Notes: generated by a model from the sequence alone, not told the origin. A stretch of DNA of 64,000 bases from Notamacropus eugenii (GCF_028372415.1 NC_092879.1:97407067-97471066), one strand, 5' to 3'. Positions 12,200-24,639 are shown, numbered from the stretch's first letter. A program made the numbers and translations.

Positions 12200-12303
12200 T
12201 ACCAACTCCCATCCATTCTCCACTCAATTGCCAAAGTGATTTTCCTAAAGCACAGGTATGAATGACCATGTCTCTCTCTCTCACATTCAGACACTCACAC
12301 ACT

Positions 12304-12369
<66 letters not shown>

Positions 12370-12420
12370 CCACCCTCCATTCAATAAACTCCCTCTCTGA
12401 CTAAGCTTCAGTCTCACTGG
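12200..12420 (+). mobile_element. L2 LINE fragment with a CA microsatellite inside
   Basis: Before the microsatellite: caattgccaaagtgatttt, cctaaagcacagg, gaccatgtc. After it: ccattcaataaactccctc. These are adjacent segments of L2, so the CA tract expanded within the element. Confidence 0.65.
12305..12365. repeat. (CG/CA)n microsatellite
   Basis: A short gcgcgcgcg run followed by about 24 uninterrupted CA units, capable of left-handed (Z) DNA. Confidence 0.97.
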
Positions 12421-12499
12421 ATATTTCCATTCCAAAGGACCATGGCCTTGTCAGTCAGTAGGACCCAGCCCTAATAAGAACACAGCCTCATGGCTCTAG

Positions 12500-12640
12500 A
12501 GCAGGAAGGGGTCTCAGGAGGCATATGTTGTGAATAAGGAGATGTATTCCATAGAGGGAACTCACTTATCCATAGTCATATGACTGGTGAATGGCAGAGT
12601 TAAGATTTGCTCCAGAGTCCTCTAATTCCGAACACAGTAT
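12500..12640 (-). repeat. MIR3/Ther-2-like SINE fragment
   Basis: Antisense CORE-SINE words: agcaggaaggggtctcagg upstream, then catagtcatatgactggtga, agttaagatttgctccag. Confidence 0.5.
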
Positions 12641-12769
12641 CCTATACCATAGCCCTGAAGGAACGAGGGGCCAAAGTCTGAAAAATAAGTCACAGTTGGA
12701 TTCAGCAACTCTTCTTTCCCTCCCCTCTCAAATTTCTAGTACCCTCAAGCTATGTAATATTAGTTCACA

Positions 12770-12965
12770 TTTTTCCAGTGTCTTAAGGTTTATAAAACAT
12801 TTCATATTCATGATCTCATTTGGTTCTGACAAGACCCCTGTGAGGTGGGTGCTATCACTAGTCCCATTTTACAGAGGAGGAAACTGTAGAGGCTAAGTGA
12901 TTTGTCTAGGGTCATACACCTAGTGTATGTCTTAGGTTGGGTTGGAGTCCAAGTATTTTGACCCC
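12770..12965 (-). repeat. MIR SINE
   Basis: Antisense MIR: atgatctcatttggttc, gacccctgtgaggtgggtg, ccattttacagaggagg, gtcatacacctagtg. Confidence 0.8.
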
Positions 12966-14214
12966 AGATTTGGCTCCTTCCTAGCACGTGTGGCTCCTGC
13001 AGGCTTCGCTCCCTCTATGGACTGATAACTAATTCAAGCTAAGGTGTCAATGGCACATATGGCCTCTAAACCCAATGGGACCTGACTAAAAGGGAGGGTC
13101 AGCACTTTAAGCCAGAAGCTGGGACAGTGGCGTCCAGAGAGGATGTCCCAATGGGGCGGGGAAAGACCCTACTTTAACTGCCCAGCTGGCATTGATTCTC
13201 CCTCTGGGAGTCCCCATGGGAGGTTTCTCGTTATTCTTTGATTCAGAATTCAGACCTATTGAATATCAAGCTGTGGTCCAGAGAGACATTCTGATTGATG
13301 ACTTGGCCCCAGCTCTACTTACATGAAAACAAACAAGGGAGTCCTTTAAAGTGTGTGGTTTGGTTGGGCTTGGCAAGGTTTATTCTGATTTTTTTCAACA
13401 TCTGATAAACGCCTTGTAAACATTCTGACAATCTTGGATCACTTCCCCATGGTCTCCTTTGGAGGCTCTCTCCCTGTTCCCTGGCCTAGAGTTTACAGAT
13501 TCCATTTTCTTCCCTTTTTTGTCCTTCAGTTGACCATGATCTTTCTTTCAGTACTCGCAGATCTACTTCATAGAAGCCTAGTGACTTGAACTTCTCTTAC
13601 TGTCTCCTCGCTTTTCTTGCATTTCAACTCCCTTTGGACTGTTTGGGTTCTGTCCTTTATAGTTCAAAGATCATACCCCTGAGCAGACAAAACAGAAGCA
13701 AAACTAAGAGTTACTAGCCAGCTCTCCCTTTTGCCTCTTATCCCCTCCAGGAAGTGGTCTCTGATGCTTCTCTTTTCCTCCTCACTGTGGGCATCCTCTT
13801 CACCACTGCATCTCTTCACCTAGCCCTTGCCTTCCCATCCCATACAACTCTCATCCATTTTTCCCATGAGTCCTCCACAGGGGATTCACCCAAAGTGAAG
13901 GGAACTTTTCCCCAGAACACTTACCAAGGTCTAGATACCAATGGGGCAGGCAGGAAGTCCACTGGTCCTCCCTTGCTCTCACTACATCCTTTTCCAGGCA
14001 TTCAGCTCTCTAATGACATCGTTCCTCCAGTGTCTCTTACCAACTCTTCATTGGTAACCTGCTGTAGCCTGTCATCACCATCATGGAGTTGATCCATTGC
14101 CCTTTATGTGACGTTCAATTTAATTCTTTGGTGACTGACATTTTAAAACAAAATGCTATGAGTTCTTATCAGAGCTCTCTCACTGAACCACTTGCCCTCT
14201 TCATCATCATCGTA

Positions 14215-14450
14215 ATCATCAAATTAGCACTTGAAGATTAGCAAAACACTTTCAAGATATTACTTCATTGGATCTTTCCAATGGCCCTGGAAGATTGGTG
14301 CTGTTATTATCAGACTATTTTTTCAGACAAAGAAACTAAAAATTAAGTGACTTGCCCAGGACCACACAGCTAGTAAATGTATTTGGCAGGATTTGAACTC
14401 AAGTCTTCCTGACTCTAGGTCCACTGCACCACCTAGCTGATTTTTGGAGT
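14215..14450 (-). repeat. MIR SINE, nearly full length
   Basis: Antisense MIR: agtgacttgcccaggacc, acacagctagtaaatg, ggatttgaactcaagtct, tcctgactctaggtcc. Confidence 0.85.
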
Positions 14451-14879
14451 CTCTTTTTTCCCACCTGTAAAATCCAGATTAATATTAAATCAATTTTCAC
14501 TTAGTGGGCATGACATTAAGCTTTCTGGGGGGGATGGAAGCAGTCACTGGCCTGTGTACGCATATATGGCTGTGATGGGAAGAGTACTAGTGTTGCGGCA
14601 CCATTGCCAGTGCTGGGAAAAGAGTTTCGGTAAAAGTTGTGCTACATCTTTTCCATTTCTTGTCTCTTTGTTGCCTTTCTTCCAGTTTTACCCTTCAATT
14701 CCCTCAGAATGATTTTTTTGCTCTTGGATCTCACATACATGTGTTTTTCTCTTTGCTTCTCACCATTTGTGAGGCGATACTGCTCATTGTCTTGTATTAT
14801 CTTTCTTCTGTGAGGTTTGTATTCTAATTCTGGGTTGTCCATGACTTTGGTTGTCTCTGTTAGGCAGGGCATCACCTAT

Positions 14880-15620
14880 TTATTGAGTGAGGTACTTTCT
14901 AAACTCTTACATGCACACGATGGTGATTACTTCACATCAGTAACAATTCTTTAGTAAATCATGTTAGGCTATCAATGTCTACACTTTTATCCATTTTCCC
15001 CAAATTTTTTGGCATCAACAGGTGACTTAAATAGGTCAGGTTCCTGGAGTTGCTTCAATTACATGCCAGGTCTCATTTTAATTCTTTCTTCTAAATTATC
15101 ACTGATCTTGATTTTTGATCTAACAAGTTGATGGTCTGACAACCCAGACAGCTAATTAGAAAATGACTTCCATATTGGCAACCAACTATTTATTAATAGA
15201 ATACGATCATTTAAAAATATTAATTGGCTCTCGACATGTCCAGTGCCTCCTGCCTCTCTTTGGTAAGAAAGTCATTATAAAGAAAGGAGTGAAGCTTGCA
15301 TGTGGTCTACAAGTCATTGGCCTCTCTAGTTTCTTACTCCTGAACCAGCCTTCCCAACAGATGCATCATGGCCTTCCCTTCTGCCCACATTTACCTGGAA
15401 GTCACAGAGTAACATGTTGACTTAATTGAGATGTTTTGAGCAAGTGCTTTGTAGCGTTTCTCCGCCTCATCTTCAGCAGCAGATGTTCCACAAACAGCAC
15501 TTAGATTTCTGGCAATCTTTTTGCAAATACTTATCGTGAGCAGAGCAAGATGAGGGGACCAAGTGGCCCTATGTTCCTTGTTGCCTTTAGATCTACAAGA
15601 AAAATAACTGCCTACTCTTT
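14880..15620 (-). mobile_element. RTE/Bov-B-type LINE fragment, endonuclease region
   Basis: Minus-strand translation across frames gives decayed RTE endonuclease landmarks in the right order: EAEKRYKALAQNISIKST (about 15440), a GVRN-RGQ-LVDHMQASLL segment (about 15290-15340), then SDHQLVRSKIKISDN (about 15095-15140), then DKSVDIDSLT and FTKELLL (about 14930-14980). Several stops and frameshifts show it is dead. RTE elements are the likely partner of Mar-1 SINEs. Confidence 0.75.
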
Positions 15621-15842
15621 GCTTTGCCTCTGCAAAAACAACCTGTGTTCTCCCTTCTAGCTGCCCCCTCCTTTTCTCTTCTTGCTTCTTTAATGATTAT
15701 GTCAAGACTGATATGGCTCAGATGCTCCAGAGCTGTCCACTTGTTTAACACTGGACAAGGATCCCACATTTACAGTACCAAGCTAATGTTTATATATGGT
15801 CTAAAAACTGCATGATTATGAGTTCCCTCTGCCATAGTGCAA

Positions 15843-16020
15843 GGCATAATGGTATAGGGGAAATAGCAATGGCTTGCAGTCAGAGGACTTCTGACCTCGG
15901 TTATTTAACCAATTGTGTGACCCTGGATAAGTCACTCAACTTCTCTGGGCCTCAGTTTCCTCCACTGTTAAATGAGGACTCAGGGTCCTCTAAAGTCCTT
16001 TGTAGCTCTAGGCCTATGAA
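15843..16020 (+). repeat. MIR3/Ther-2-like SINE
   Basis: Sense words: atggcttgcagtcagagga, gtgtgaccctggataagtca, cctcagtttcctccactg, then the L3-type tail ctctaaagtcctttgtagct. Confidence 0.78.
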
Positions 16021-16439
16021 CCTACCTTCCTTTTTCCCTACTCTGCCACCATCACTATAGAAGTAGAAGGGGGATGCCTATGCCTGGAGGCCATTTTGTA
16101 TTTTTTTCTTCGTTTTGTGAGTTTCCATAGCCAAAGGATTCATCATCAGAGGCCAGTGAGCTCCACTAGGCTGATCCTTGGAAAATGCCAAGATTGAAGT
16201 GGAAGTCTTTCTTGAAGAATCGCCAGGATTCACGTTTGGCTGGCATGGCCTTGGAGAAGCCTGGGTCGTTGCCCCACCTTATGACCCCCTGCAGGAGGCT
16301 TTCCCACAAGAAAAGCTGTCCTCATGGCAGTCTTAGTGCCTTTGAACCTTGGACATTCCTGAGACCATGTTGACGGTCCAGGATGTGAGCTCCTGCTTCT
16401 CCTGCTTAATATCCCAGTGCATCTATCCTTGGGACTTAA

Positions 16440-16670
16440 TTTTCTTAAATTTCTAAACATCTCAGTTAAATCAATCAATAGGTTCTTTACTACTCTTTGA
16501 CTACCAAGTAGAGGTGAGCAGAGAGGAAGCAATGACGAATCTGTGGGAAAGGATGGTTCAGGAATAAGAAGCCAGAGAGGCCGGTGAGTTAGAAGCCACA
16601 CGCAAGCTTCACTCCTTTCTTCATGATGACTTTCTATCTGAAGGGTCAGGAAGCTTGAGCCCCAAGTAAA
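16440..16670 (+). mobile_element. RTE/Bov-B-type LINE fragment, opposite orientation to the one at 14880-15620
   Basis: The plus strand here matches the reverse complement of 15249-15400: both contain cttcactcctttctt preceded by caag, the same tcagga-taagaa motif and agagaggcc. Identity is roughly 80 percent by eye over the best 80 bp. Translation gives the same GIRSQRGR and TQASLLSS endonuclease residues. Confidence 0.65.
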
Positions 16671-16734
16671 CTGTTTCACCTGTACTTGAGTACACACTCC
16701 TTCATTCTATGGTCAACCCTGGACTACTCTTAGC

Positions 16735-17000
16735 TAGGGAGCATCGCAGTATACAGAGCACTGGGCCTGGAGTCAGAAAGACCCAAGTTCAAATCCAGCC
16801 TTGGATACTTACTAGCTGTGTGATCCTGGGAAAGTCATTTTAATCTTTGTTTGCCTCAGTTTCCTCATTTGTAAAACAGGGCTAATAACAGTACCTACCT
16901 CCCAGGGATATTGTGAGGATCAAATGAGATAATCGTAAAGCTCTTAGCACAGTACCTAGCACACTGTAGGTGCTTAATCAATGCTTATTCCCCCACTCTA
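16735..17000 (+). repeat. MIR SINE, full length and well preserved
   Basis: Complete sense MIR: ctgggcctggagtcagaaag, gttcaaatccagcc, actagctgtgtgatcctggg, ttgcctcagtttcctcattt, acctacctcccaggg, ggtgcttaatcaatgctt. Confidence 0.92.
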
Positions 17001-17129
17001 CCTACCAGTTGCTGAACAGAGTCAGAGGAAGTCCTGTAACCATGCTGACTAAGTCCACTACAAATTTATGCTAGCCAGTGTCAAATTGGACCCTGACTGC
17101 TAGCAGGCAGCCCATTCCCCCTCCCTAAC

Positions 17130-18180
17130 TCAGTATCTGTCACATCCACCACAGAGGCTGCTCTGAACCCTCTCTTCTCTCTCTTCTTCAAACCTTCTAC
17201 AGCAGCCCCTCCTCCTCCCCACTCAGCTGAGGAGCCCACCTGATAATCTACAGGGAACACTGAATCCATTTGACTAGAGCTCCCTATTCTTCTCTGCTCA
17301 TTTGCTTTCCCTTTAGTCTCTGCCAAAGCCTCCCTCTGCTTGGGTGCTCGATTCATATCTTTTACTCCTGTTTTCTTACCATCATGCCCCCCATCTTCAG
17401 TGTCTCCTTGTCTACTGCGTCCTTTCCGGTGGCCTACAAACATTCCCAGGTCTTCTTAAAGATGCTTCCCTTGACCCTGTTATCCCTACTAGCTCTCATT
17501 CTCATTCATCTCTCTCCTCCTTTCTCAGCCAAAATCTCTGGGAAGGCCCCATATACACAGTACCTTCTCTTCCTCTCCTCTCACTCTCTTTTCAGCCTTC
17601 CACAATCTAGCTTCCAATCTCATCACTCAACAGCAAATACCCTCTCCAGAGTTACTAATGCATTCTTGATTGCCAGATCTAAAGTCCTTTTCTCCATCTT
17701 CATCCTTGGCACCCTCTCTGCAGTGTATGATACTGGTGACTGTTCTCTTCTCCCAGATACTCTGTCTCTTTTGCCAAATCGTCATCTATATCACTAACTC
17801 CCCCAAACGGGGTGTCCCCTAAGGTTCTGGCCTGGGCCTTCTCTTCTTCTATAGTATTTCACTTAGTGACCCCCAACTCCCACGGGTTCAATGTTCCTCT
17901 CTGCCACTGATTCCTAGATCTATGTATCCAGCCCATCTCTGTCCTGGGCTCCAAGTGCCTTTTAGACATCTCCATTAGAATGTCCCATACTCAATTCAAC
18001 GTGTCCAAAACAGACCTCATTATTTTTCCCCAAACCCTACTCTCTTCCCAGTTTTTATCTAACTGTTTAGGGTACTCCCATCTTCCTAGTCACCCACACT
18101 CATAACCTCAGTATCATCCTCAGCCCACATATCCAATCCATTGCCAAATCTTCACAGTTCTTTCCCTTTGTGCCTTCAGA
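17130..18180 (+). mobile_element. L2 LINE, end of ORF2 and 3' part
   Basis: About 1 kb of sense L2. The words ggggtgtcccctaaggttct and ggcctgggccttctcttct at 17809-17850 encode a decayed GVPQGSVLGPLLF reverse-transcriptase motif. Further on, tcaacgtgtccaaaacagac and cacatatccaatccattgcc are standard L2. It ends abruptly against an L3/CR1 in the other orientation near 18180. Confidence 0.75.
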
Positions 18181-18560
18181 ATTGCATTGTTCAGAGCTTT
18201 CCAACTCTCCTCGGCTGACTTCCCCTGGAGAATTCTAGGCCATAGGATGCTGTCTGTTTCTCTTTCTTTGAATCCTTTGAAATCTACCCTCCCCAAATCT
18301 AGGGGATGCTTTGTACAATACCTGGATGTTCTCATTCTTGGCAAACAGTTCAGAATTGTTGGTGAGCATCAGACCAGAATAGAAGCTCCCTGTTGTTCAT
18401 TATTCCGTGTTTTAAATGACAAAAATATTATTAAGGCAAGTCAAGAATTTATTAGATTCAGGCAGATGCCCAGTTCATTGGAGTTTACCATGTTCATGGC
18501 GAGGTCTGAAGCGCTTCTCTGCTTTTTTTTCTTCTCCCCAGGCGACCTGGAGCATATTTC
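18180..18560 (-). mobile_element. L3/CR1 LINE fragment, endonuclease-RT linker
   Basis: The minus strand encodes VDFKGFKERETDSILWPR and SAEESWKALNNAILKAQ, the CR1/L3 segment after the endonuclease. It is the same part of the family as the copy at 6645-7005. Confidence 0.65.
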
Positions 18561-19039
18561 TCTTCCCTCTTTACTTTCACCCAAATGTTTTCCAACTTGT
18601 GTTGCTTAGCAGGTTCTTAGGCTTCCTCCCATGAGCAGATCTTTTAAAATATATGCAATTGTCCCTCCTCTTTGATCTTGTCTCTTCCTTCTGAGTGAGC
18701 TCTGCAGATTTAGAGACATCTCCATCCCAAATCAAATGGACATACAGACTATTTGTGCCTGGCCTGTGCCTGACTCACAGCTGGACCCACGCTACAGTGA
18801 CCCTGACATTTTGATGGCATTTTGACCCTATTTGAGTAGGAAGGACAAACAACATCCTTCTGAGTAAGGTTTATCCCTCCACAGACACAATTTAGCAATG
18901 GATCCCATCCCACAATGACTCAGTGGCATCACTGAGGATGAATTTGCCACCTGAGCCAAGCACTCACTCACAGCTCTGCCTCCTCTGCCCCTCAGGTACC
19001 TTTCCAGAATTTTCTTGTCTCATCTTTAAGCTTCCTTTG

Positions 19040-19185
19040 TTCCAGTCAAATTGGAATAATCTATTCCTCCAGTAGAATATAAACTTCTTGAGGAAAGGGG
19101 GGATCTTGTATCTCCAGGCTTAGAACAATGCTTTGCACTTAGTAGGTGCTTAACAAATATTTTAATTGAATGAATAAAGCACTGT
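19040..19185 (+). mobile_element. L2 LINE 3' end
   Basis: Sense L2 terminus: gaatataaacttcttgagg, acaatgctttgcacttagta, ggtgcttaacaaatat. Confidence 0.72.
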
Positions 19186-19399
19186 ATAAATCCCAATGGA
19201 TAGATGCATTATTTTCCCTTAGAAACAAACAGCAGTTGATGCGGGGGACAGGGAGTGTTTCTGCCCTACTGCCTTCATCTGGTTCCCCATATCTGTGTCT
19301 TTTTTTTGTGAATTGGGAGCCGAGATACTAAGCTCCAATTCCAGGCTCCAAAGTCATCAATGATCTCCTAATTGTCCATTCGTTAGTCTTTGATATAAC

Positions 19400-20850
19400 T
19401 AACTGCCCCCACCCATCTTCCCAGTTCTCCCTTCCTTAGGCTTCTATGACACAGCTTTTTCCTAGGTCTATCTGTTTGGTCTTCCTCAATCTCATTTACT
19501 AGAGCATCATTAATCTTCCACCTTTCAACTATGTGCATTCTCCAGAGATCTCTCCTGGATTTTCATCACTCTCAATATCCCTTCCCTTAGTGATCTCATC
19601 AACTCCCATTGGTACAATTCTTACATCCTTGCAAAAGATTATTAGATCTATTATCCAACCCTGTTCTCTCTTCTTGAGTATTAACCCTGTATCACCAACT
19701 GCATCCCCATCAAGACATCCCACCAGCATCTCAAATTCAGTGTGTCCAAATGGACTGACTAAGCTCGCCCCTCCTCCTGCCAACCCTGCCATCCTTCTGG
19801 TCACCCTTGTTGGCATTCTTAGGGCCATCCTTGACTCTGCTCCCCCCCACCAGCCCCTCAATCCAGTCACTTGCCAAGGCTTGTCGATTTTACCTCCATA
19901 TCATCTCTTGTCTTCACCATTCAGTCATACTTCCACAAGCCAATTTCAAGCCCTCATCACCTTTCACCTTGACCATGACTATAGCATCCTTATTGGTTAA
20001 TCACCCGTACAATTCATCCTCTGGTCAACTGCCAAAGCACAGGTCTCACTATGTCCTTCTTCTTCTCAGTCAACATCAGTGGCAGCTGCCTCTTGCTGTC
20101 AGCAGAGAATACAAACCCAGGCTGGCATTTAAAGTCCTCCACAGCCTGCATTCGGCCTGCCTTTCAAGGCTTCAGAGCTGAGTCCCACGGCGGATGAGCA
20201 AGCCAGGGCTTAGATTTAGAGCAGGGCTGCTTAATTAAAGGGCTGCTGTTTTCAAAAATATTTTGATAAGGGTATTTCATTATAATTGGTTTCCTTTGTA
20301 ATTTTATGTATTTATGGATTTTGTATTATGTATTTTATTTTATGCATTTAAAAACATTCTGAGAAGGAAGGGGATGTCTGTTACAGGGACCTTGGTCCTC
20401 AAAACAGTGAAAAGGTTCTGGTTTACAAAAATGACATTACTGGCCCATAGTTACATGTTTAGTAAATATCAAAGGCCGTGTTCAAACCTAGGCCTTTTGG
20501 TTGCCAAACTGCCCAATCAGCTGTTTTCCAAATTTGTCATTTCATCTCCAGCCTCCATGCCTTTGCTTAGTCTGTCCCCCGTGTCTGGAATATGCTCCCT
20601 CCTCTTCTCTGTCTCAGAACCCTTAGCTTCCTTCTAAGTTCACCTCAGGTACCACCTCTTCAGGAAGCCTTCCCCACTCTCCCTAGATACTATGCCTCCA
20701 TGCTCAAAGTATTTTATTTTGTCTTATCCATTGATTCATGTGCTGTATACCCCATATGCTGAATATAAGCTCCTCAAGAGCAGGGGCTAGACTTGGTTTT
20801 GGTTTTTCTATCTCTTGGCACTTGGTAGGAACTTAACGTTTGAAGAATTG
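19400..20850 (+). mobile_element. L2 LINE, interrupted at about 20180-20535
   Basis: The first part has tgtccaaatggactgac, ccttgactctgctcccc, cacttgccaaggcttgtcga, caactgccaaagcacagg and gcatttaaagtcctccac, all L2. After the interruption, gcctccatgcctttgctta, tgtctggaatatgctcc, caggaagccttccccact, ataagctcctcaagagcagg finish the 3' end. Confidence 0.75.
20215..20535. mobile_element. Insertion in L2: AT-rich hAT-like segment plus a decayed MIR (minus)
   Basis: 20215-20375 has ttggtttcctttgtaatttt, tttattttatgcatttaaaa and cattctgagaagg, a mammalian DNA-transposon-like repeat I cannot name. 20410-20535 reads as antisense MIR (gtttagtaaatatcaaagg, gtgttcaaacctaggcct). Confidence 0.45.
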
Positions 20851-20857
20851 AAGAATA

Positions 20858-21185
20858 ATGAGTCACTCCCTGACGCATCCTCTTCAGTCCATCGCCCTGG
20901 CCTCCATCTCTCGGCTCGGGGCCTTCTCTCTGGCTGCCCCCAGGCCTCGGTCCCGACTACTGATCTCTCTGGCTTCCTTTAAGCCCCAGCTTCTACAGGA
21001 AGCCATCTCCAACCCCTCTTCATTCCGCTATCTAGAGCCTGCTTTGCACTTACTTGTTTGCAGGGTATCCACCCAAGCTCCTTGAGGTCAGGGACTGTCT
21101 TTGGCTTCTTTACGTATCCTCAGTGTTTAGCACAGTGCGTGGCACACAGTAGGCTCTTTATTAGTTGTTATTGATGGATTGAAGA
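20858..21185 (+). mobile_element. Second L2 LINE 3' end, in tandem with the previous one
   Basis: Sense L2: gccttctctctggctgccc, ctggcttcctttaagccc, caggaagccatctccaacc, gctccttgaggtcaggga, agcacagtgcgtggcacaca. Confidence 0.78.
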
Positions 21186-22264
21186 GAATTGAGTGAGGGG
21201 AGTGGGTCAGGACAGAGAGTGTTGGAGCACTTGGCTAGTCTGCTCACCTTCTTATAAGCCATAAAGGGGGCAACTCTTTCTCTTATGGGTGGGAACCACA
21301 TAATCCGTCTGGACTCTGGCATACTGGGGGGAAATGGCCTTGGGATTTATACCCTCCTGAAAAATCTCCCCATTAGCCCATGGAGGGCCCATCAAGTCTG
21401 ACAAGACTGGTGCAACCCAGCAGCCAGGATGCTCAGTTTGCTTTATCAAAACAAACTCAACCTATTTATTTGATAAATGAGATCTGAAAGAGATGGATTT
21501 TCTCCAAGTTCTTAGAAAATGATACAAGGGAGACCAAAGGGCTGGCTTTTCATTAGCTACATCTATTTATCTACTTACCATGTTCCTTCCCAGATACCCC
21601 CTCACCTTGTTTAACCTAGTATCCTCCCACTCAAAGGGTATAATGTGTCTGTAAGCTACCCCACCAGGGCCTGCAGACCCTCACCTCCACTTAGAAACCA
21701 GAGAGTCGGGGATTGAGAACTAACAGGCCAGAGCCAATGCATAACGCTAGGAGAGTATTGGAGTGCAGACTCTGACCCTAAGAACTTGATGCTTTCAGAA
21801 TTGCAGAAAACCCCTGAATCTCTGAATTGGAAGGGGCTCAGAGGGCATCTTGTGTCCAAGCAGGAATGTCTTCTAGATGTGCCTGATGAGTAGAAAGCCC
21901 AGATCTCCTACAACTGCACTTTCTGCTTTGGGAGAACCTCCAATTTTCAGGCTTCTTCTCCTCCCCACTGCTGCTGCTCCCAGTTCTGTCCTCTAACAGC
22001 AAGGTCAAGTCTGATCCCTCCTGCCCATGCCAGTCCTTTCTATACTAGAGGACAGATGGTGTGTCCAGCCCCCCAATACCTAAGCCTTCTCTTCTCTAAG
22101 CACATACACACCCCAGTTTCTGAAACAGGTCCTCCTATTTCCTTGTCTCTGCTCCCCTTATCATCCTAACCTGCCTCCTGGATTCACTCCAGTGAATCAA
22201 TGATACCCAAAGCTGACCCCTGGCCTCCAGATGTGCTCTGCCAAGTGCAGAGGCTAGCAGCACC

Positions 22265-22373
22265 ATCAGCTCCTGGATTTTTGGTCCAATGGGAAGAGCA
22301 ATGGATTTGGAGTCAGAAGACCTGAGTTGGAATTCCTGCTCTGTCACTTGTTGAGCCTAGACAAGCTACTTAA

Positions 22374-22408
<35 letters not shown>

Positions 22409-22500
22409 ACCCCTGACTCAGTTTCCTCCTCTGTAAAGTGAGGGGATTGGGCTAGATGATCACTAACATCTTCCAGTTCTATTTCATAAGATTTTGTGAT
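22265..22500 (+). repeat. MIR3/Ther-2-like SINE with an internal CA microsatellite
   Basis: Sense SINE words (atggatttggagtcagaaga, cctgagttggaattcctg) run up to a CA tract, then ctcagtttcctcctctgt and attgggctagatgatcact continue the same element. Confidence 0.82.
22376..22407. repeat. (CA)16 microsatellite inside a SINE
   Basis: Uninterrupted CA dinucleotides at the point where the SINE normally reads cttaacctctctg. Confidence 0.95.
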
Positions 22501-23019
22501 ATGCTCCCAGTGGGCCCAACAGCTCAGCAAACAAGGAAAGTGTTGGCTGGCCACAGCTGAGCTAGCCCAGAAGGTAGGAGCAGTAGCTTCTGGGTGACTC
22601 TCTGCCAGTTGTGTGCCCTGATGCTTTGGGTCTTATATTGCTCTCTCTGTGCCCGTGCACATGGCCATGTGGGCATCCCTGATACTGGTTCGCCATTCCT
22701 TAGCTTGCATTCTGACCGATCTTGTGTGTCTCATGAGGCCTCGTCTATCTGTCAGTCAAGGCAGACAAGTTGGCTTGGGGTCCTTGGTTCTATTGATTGT
22801 TGCACTTTGGACAAAACCAATCATTTGGCATTTCCCATTCTCTTCATTCCCCCCCCCCCACTCCCCTCACCCTAACTCTCAGCACCTGGGCCCAAGAACT
22901 CCCTCCATCAGGAAAGACAGATCACTTGAGTTCCATGAGAAAAATTCCATTTGGGTCAAGTTACCAAGTCACTTTAGCTAGTATACCCACTCCTAAGAAG
23001 GAGCAAAAGATCATTGCTT

Positions 23020-23165
23020 TAGAATGTAAAGGGGGATATTCAGTTTCTCTAGACCAACATTTCACAGATAAGTAAAATGAGGCCCAAGGAAGTGAAATGA
23101 TTTCACCACCACAACAGGTACTGAATGACAGGGCTCCATTTGGAGTTTAGGCTTCCTGACTCACA
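23020..23165 (-). repeat. MIR SINE fragment
   Basis: Antisense words: tttcacagataagtaaaatg, aggcccaaggaagtgaaatg, taggcttcctgactcac. Confidence 0.6.
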
Positions 23166-23274
23166 ATTCACTGACTGAAGGAACTTGGGCTGATCTGGCC
23201 AGAGAAGTACAGATGGCAGGGGTGGGAGTATGGGGAGGGGGGAAAGAGGGTAGCCAAGAAGGAGGGAGGGGAAA

Positions 23275-23440
23275 TGATGGTGGTCTTCAGGTATTTGAAG
23301 AGACCATCACTTGGAGGCAGAATCTCAGGCTTGTTCTTCAGGGCCACAAAGGACAGAACAATGAATAGAAACTACAGAGAGGCAAACTGAGGCTCCATGT
23401 CTGGGAAAAGTTGTTCAGGGGTGAGAGGGGGGCTCCAATG
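23275..23440 (+). mobile_element. L3/CR1 LINE 3' fragment
   Basis: Sense L3: tggtggtcttcaggtatttg, aagagaccatcacttgga, aatctcaggcttgttcttc, actacagagaggcaaactg. Confidence 0.65.
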
Positions 23441-24639
23441 ACCAAGTTGCCCCCAGAGGTCATATATGGGCCTTCTCCTCACTTGGAATGTCTTTTTGCC
23501 TTCCCCCCAGGAGTTCACAGTCTAGAGAAGTTGAGTGCTACAGTGCGGTTGGGTTAGAGGGCCTGGGTTCTCATCATGGCTCTCCTTCCCACTTACTGCA
23601 TGGATTTTGACAGGCATCTAGAATATCTGGGGGTGGAGCTCGGTACCTGTAAGGCCCTTTCCGGCTTGGAATCCCACGATCCTAAGTTGGGGAAGGGAGA
23701 AAGGAGAAAGGAAGGATGGGGAGGGTCTAGGCTACATTTGTTTGTTTTCATCCATTTTTCATTTATTCTTTTCATTTATAGTGCTCCTGCTTATTTCGTG
23801 CTGTATCAGTTCATGCCACTCTTCCCACGTTTCCCTGACTTATTCATATTTGTCATTTTGTTCTATATGCTAATACTGTATAATATTTGTATGCCATAGC
23901 ATTGTTTTTAGCTATTCACCCTTCTGAATCCCTTTTTCTAAATGTTTTAGAAAGAAAAGATTGCACACTGCCTGAAGGGTGAGGCTTGGGAGGGCTCTGT
24001 GGGGGAGGCCACCATGGGCTGGTTCTGGGCATCTGGAAGAGAGAAGGGCACAGAGAAGGAGACCAGAGAGGCCTTGAAGGTCAATCTCATTTCTCTCTCA
24101 ACTGTGCCCAGAACCAGGCTTGACCATTAGTGCATACTCCTGGCAGTTTTTCTGAACTGTGAAGACAGCCCTCTGGAAAATGCCAAGGCTGAGAGTCGGC
24201 TGAGCCACCTCACTCTCTGGCAATCTTCCCTGCCCATCGATCTGTCTCTTTGAATCACATCATTTCAACCCACAAATGTCACAGACCAAGTTTGACAAAC
24301 TCCTCTGGCCAGTGACAAGAAGGGGAGAGAATAATCCCAGGCCTCCAGGCCAGCCTGGTGAATCATTGTTAATCATCTCCGAGGGCTGAGGCTTGGCAGT
24401 AAAGGACTCATGTTGGTGGGCCCTGCCTCTAGGGGAAGAGACTTTCACTCATGTCTGTGCTCACTCTGCCTTTCCCAGTAGGCAATCTGTGCCCATTAAG
24501 TCACCTACTGGGCTATCCCTGCCTCACCTGCAGCTTCAGGAGCCCATATGATGCCAGCCTTCCAAAAAGCCGACTGCGCACCTTGGCTAGGGGTGGCACT
24601 GGTAACAACGAGGCCTTGTTAGGATAGCGCTCCCTCGTG

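Noticed and set aside
16230..16697. 155-codon minus-strand open frame
   Set aside because: Antisense to an RTE fragment in its proximal part; no domain recognised.
17270..17797. 175-codon plus-strand open frame
   Set aside because: Lies in a decayed L2 and is not the L2 reading frame around its RT motif.
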